5,081 bases of DNA from Xanthobacteraceae bacterium (GTDB taxonomy: Bacteria; Pseudomonadota; Alphaproteobacteria; Rhizobiales; Xanthobacteraceae), in NCBI GenBank assembly GCA_030043285.1, contig JASHXZ010000499.1:1-5081 (forward strand), given 5' to 3'. Of the stretch, positions 5,046-5,081 are shown piece after piece. Each line of letters begins with the position of its first letter. Position 1 is the first letter of the stretch. The translations under genes and the position numbers were made by a program. The notes under the pieces are model-generated. The model made no database searches and was not told where the DNA came from. It saw only the letters and a list, made by a program, of their open reading frames with translations.

Positions 5046-5081
5046 GCGGCCCGTGCCTCTCGATTTCGCGTTGCTCCAAAT

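Overview
The window looks like a piece of an alphaproteobacterial chromosome, most likely from Hyphomicrobiales near Bradyrhizobium, Rhodopseudomonas or Pseudolabrys. The clues are high G+C with G/C-rich third codon positions, short DUF3551 and HlyU-family proteins, a Bradyrhizobium-type lytic transglycosylase, a PilZ protein with a perfect CtrA-type box upstream, and an intergenic palindrome of the CCTCATCCTGAGG type. The taxonomic call is inference from family resemblance; no search was run.

Layout, left to right. A gene leaves the window on the left (minus strand, first 8 codons only). A 384-base divergent gap follows, then a secreted lytic transglycosylase (+). A 107-base multi-stem palindromic repeat lies between that gene and a convergent DUF1330 gene (-). 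Next come a HlyU-family gene (+) and a convergent PilZ-domain gene (-) whose upstream region carries TTAA-N7-TTAA. Upstream of that, on the same strand, is a 50-residue one-helix membrane protein gene. A 349-base gap holds a 9-base tandem array and an 18-base tandem duplication. It is followed by a cupin gene (+), a convergent secreted DUF3551 gene (-), and a metal-dependent amidohydrolase of the ACMSD / gamma-resorcylate decarboxylase type (+). A second, diverged copy of the palindrome family begins just after the amidohydrolase and reaches toward the window edge.

The strands are - + - + - - + - +, so almost every gene is its own transcription unit and no multi-gene operon can be argued. Shared themes are weak: one envelope protein (transglycosylase), one secreted small protein, one small membrane protein, and one likely c-di-GMP receptor placed under probable cell-cycle control. 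The cupin and the amidohydrolase are both metal-binding folds, but a minus-strand gene separates them and a shared pathway is not shown.

I see no CRISPR array, transposase, tRNA, rRNA, phage gene or defence system. The points most worth a second look are the CtrA-type box ahead of the PilZ gene, the two related palindromes whose stems differ in sequence while pairing is kept in copy 1, the two tandem repeats in the 2839-3187 gap, and a tryptophan-rich linker in the transglycosylase. I do not find convincing evidence of a previously undescribed system.
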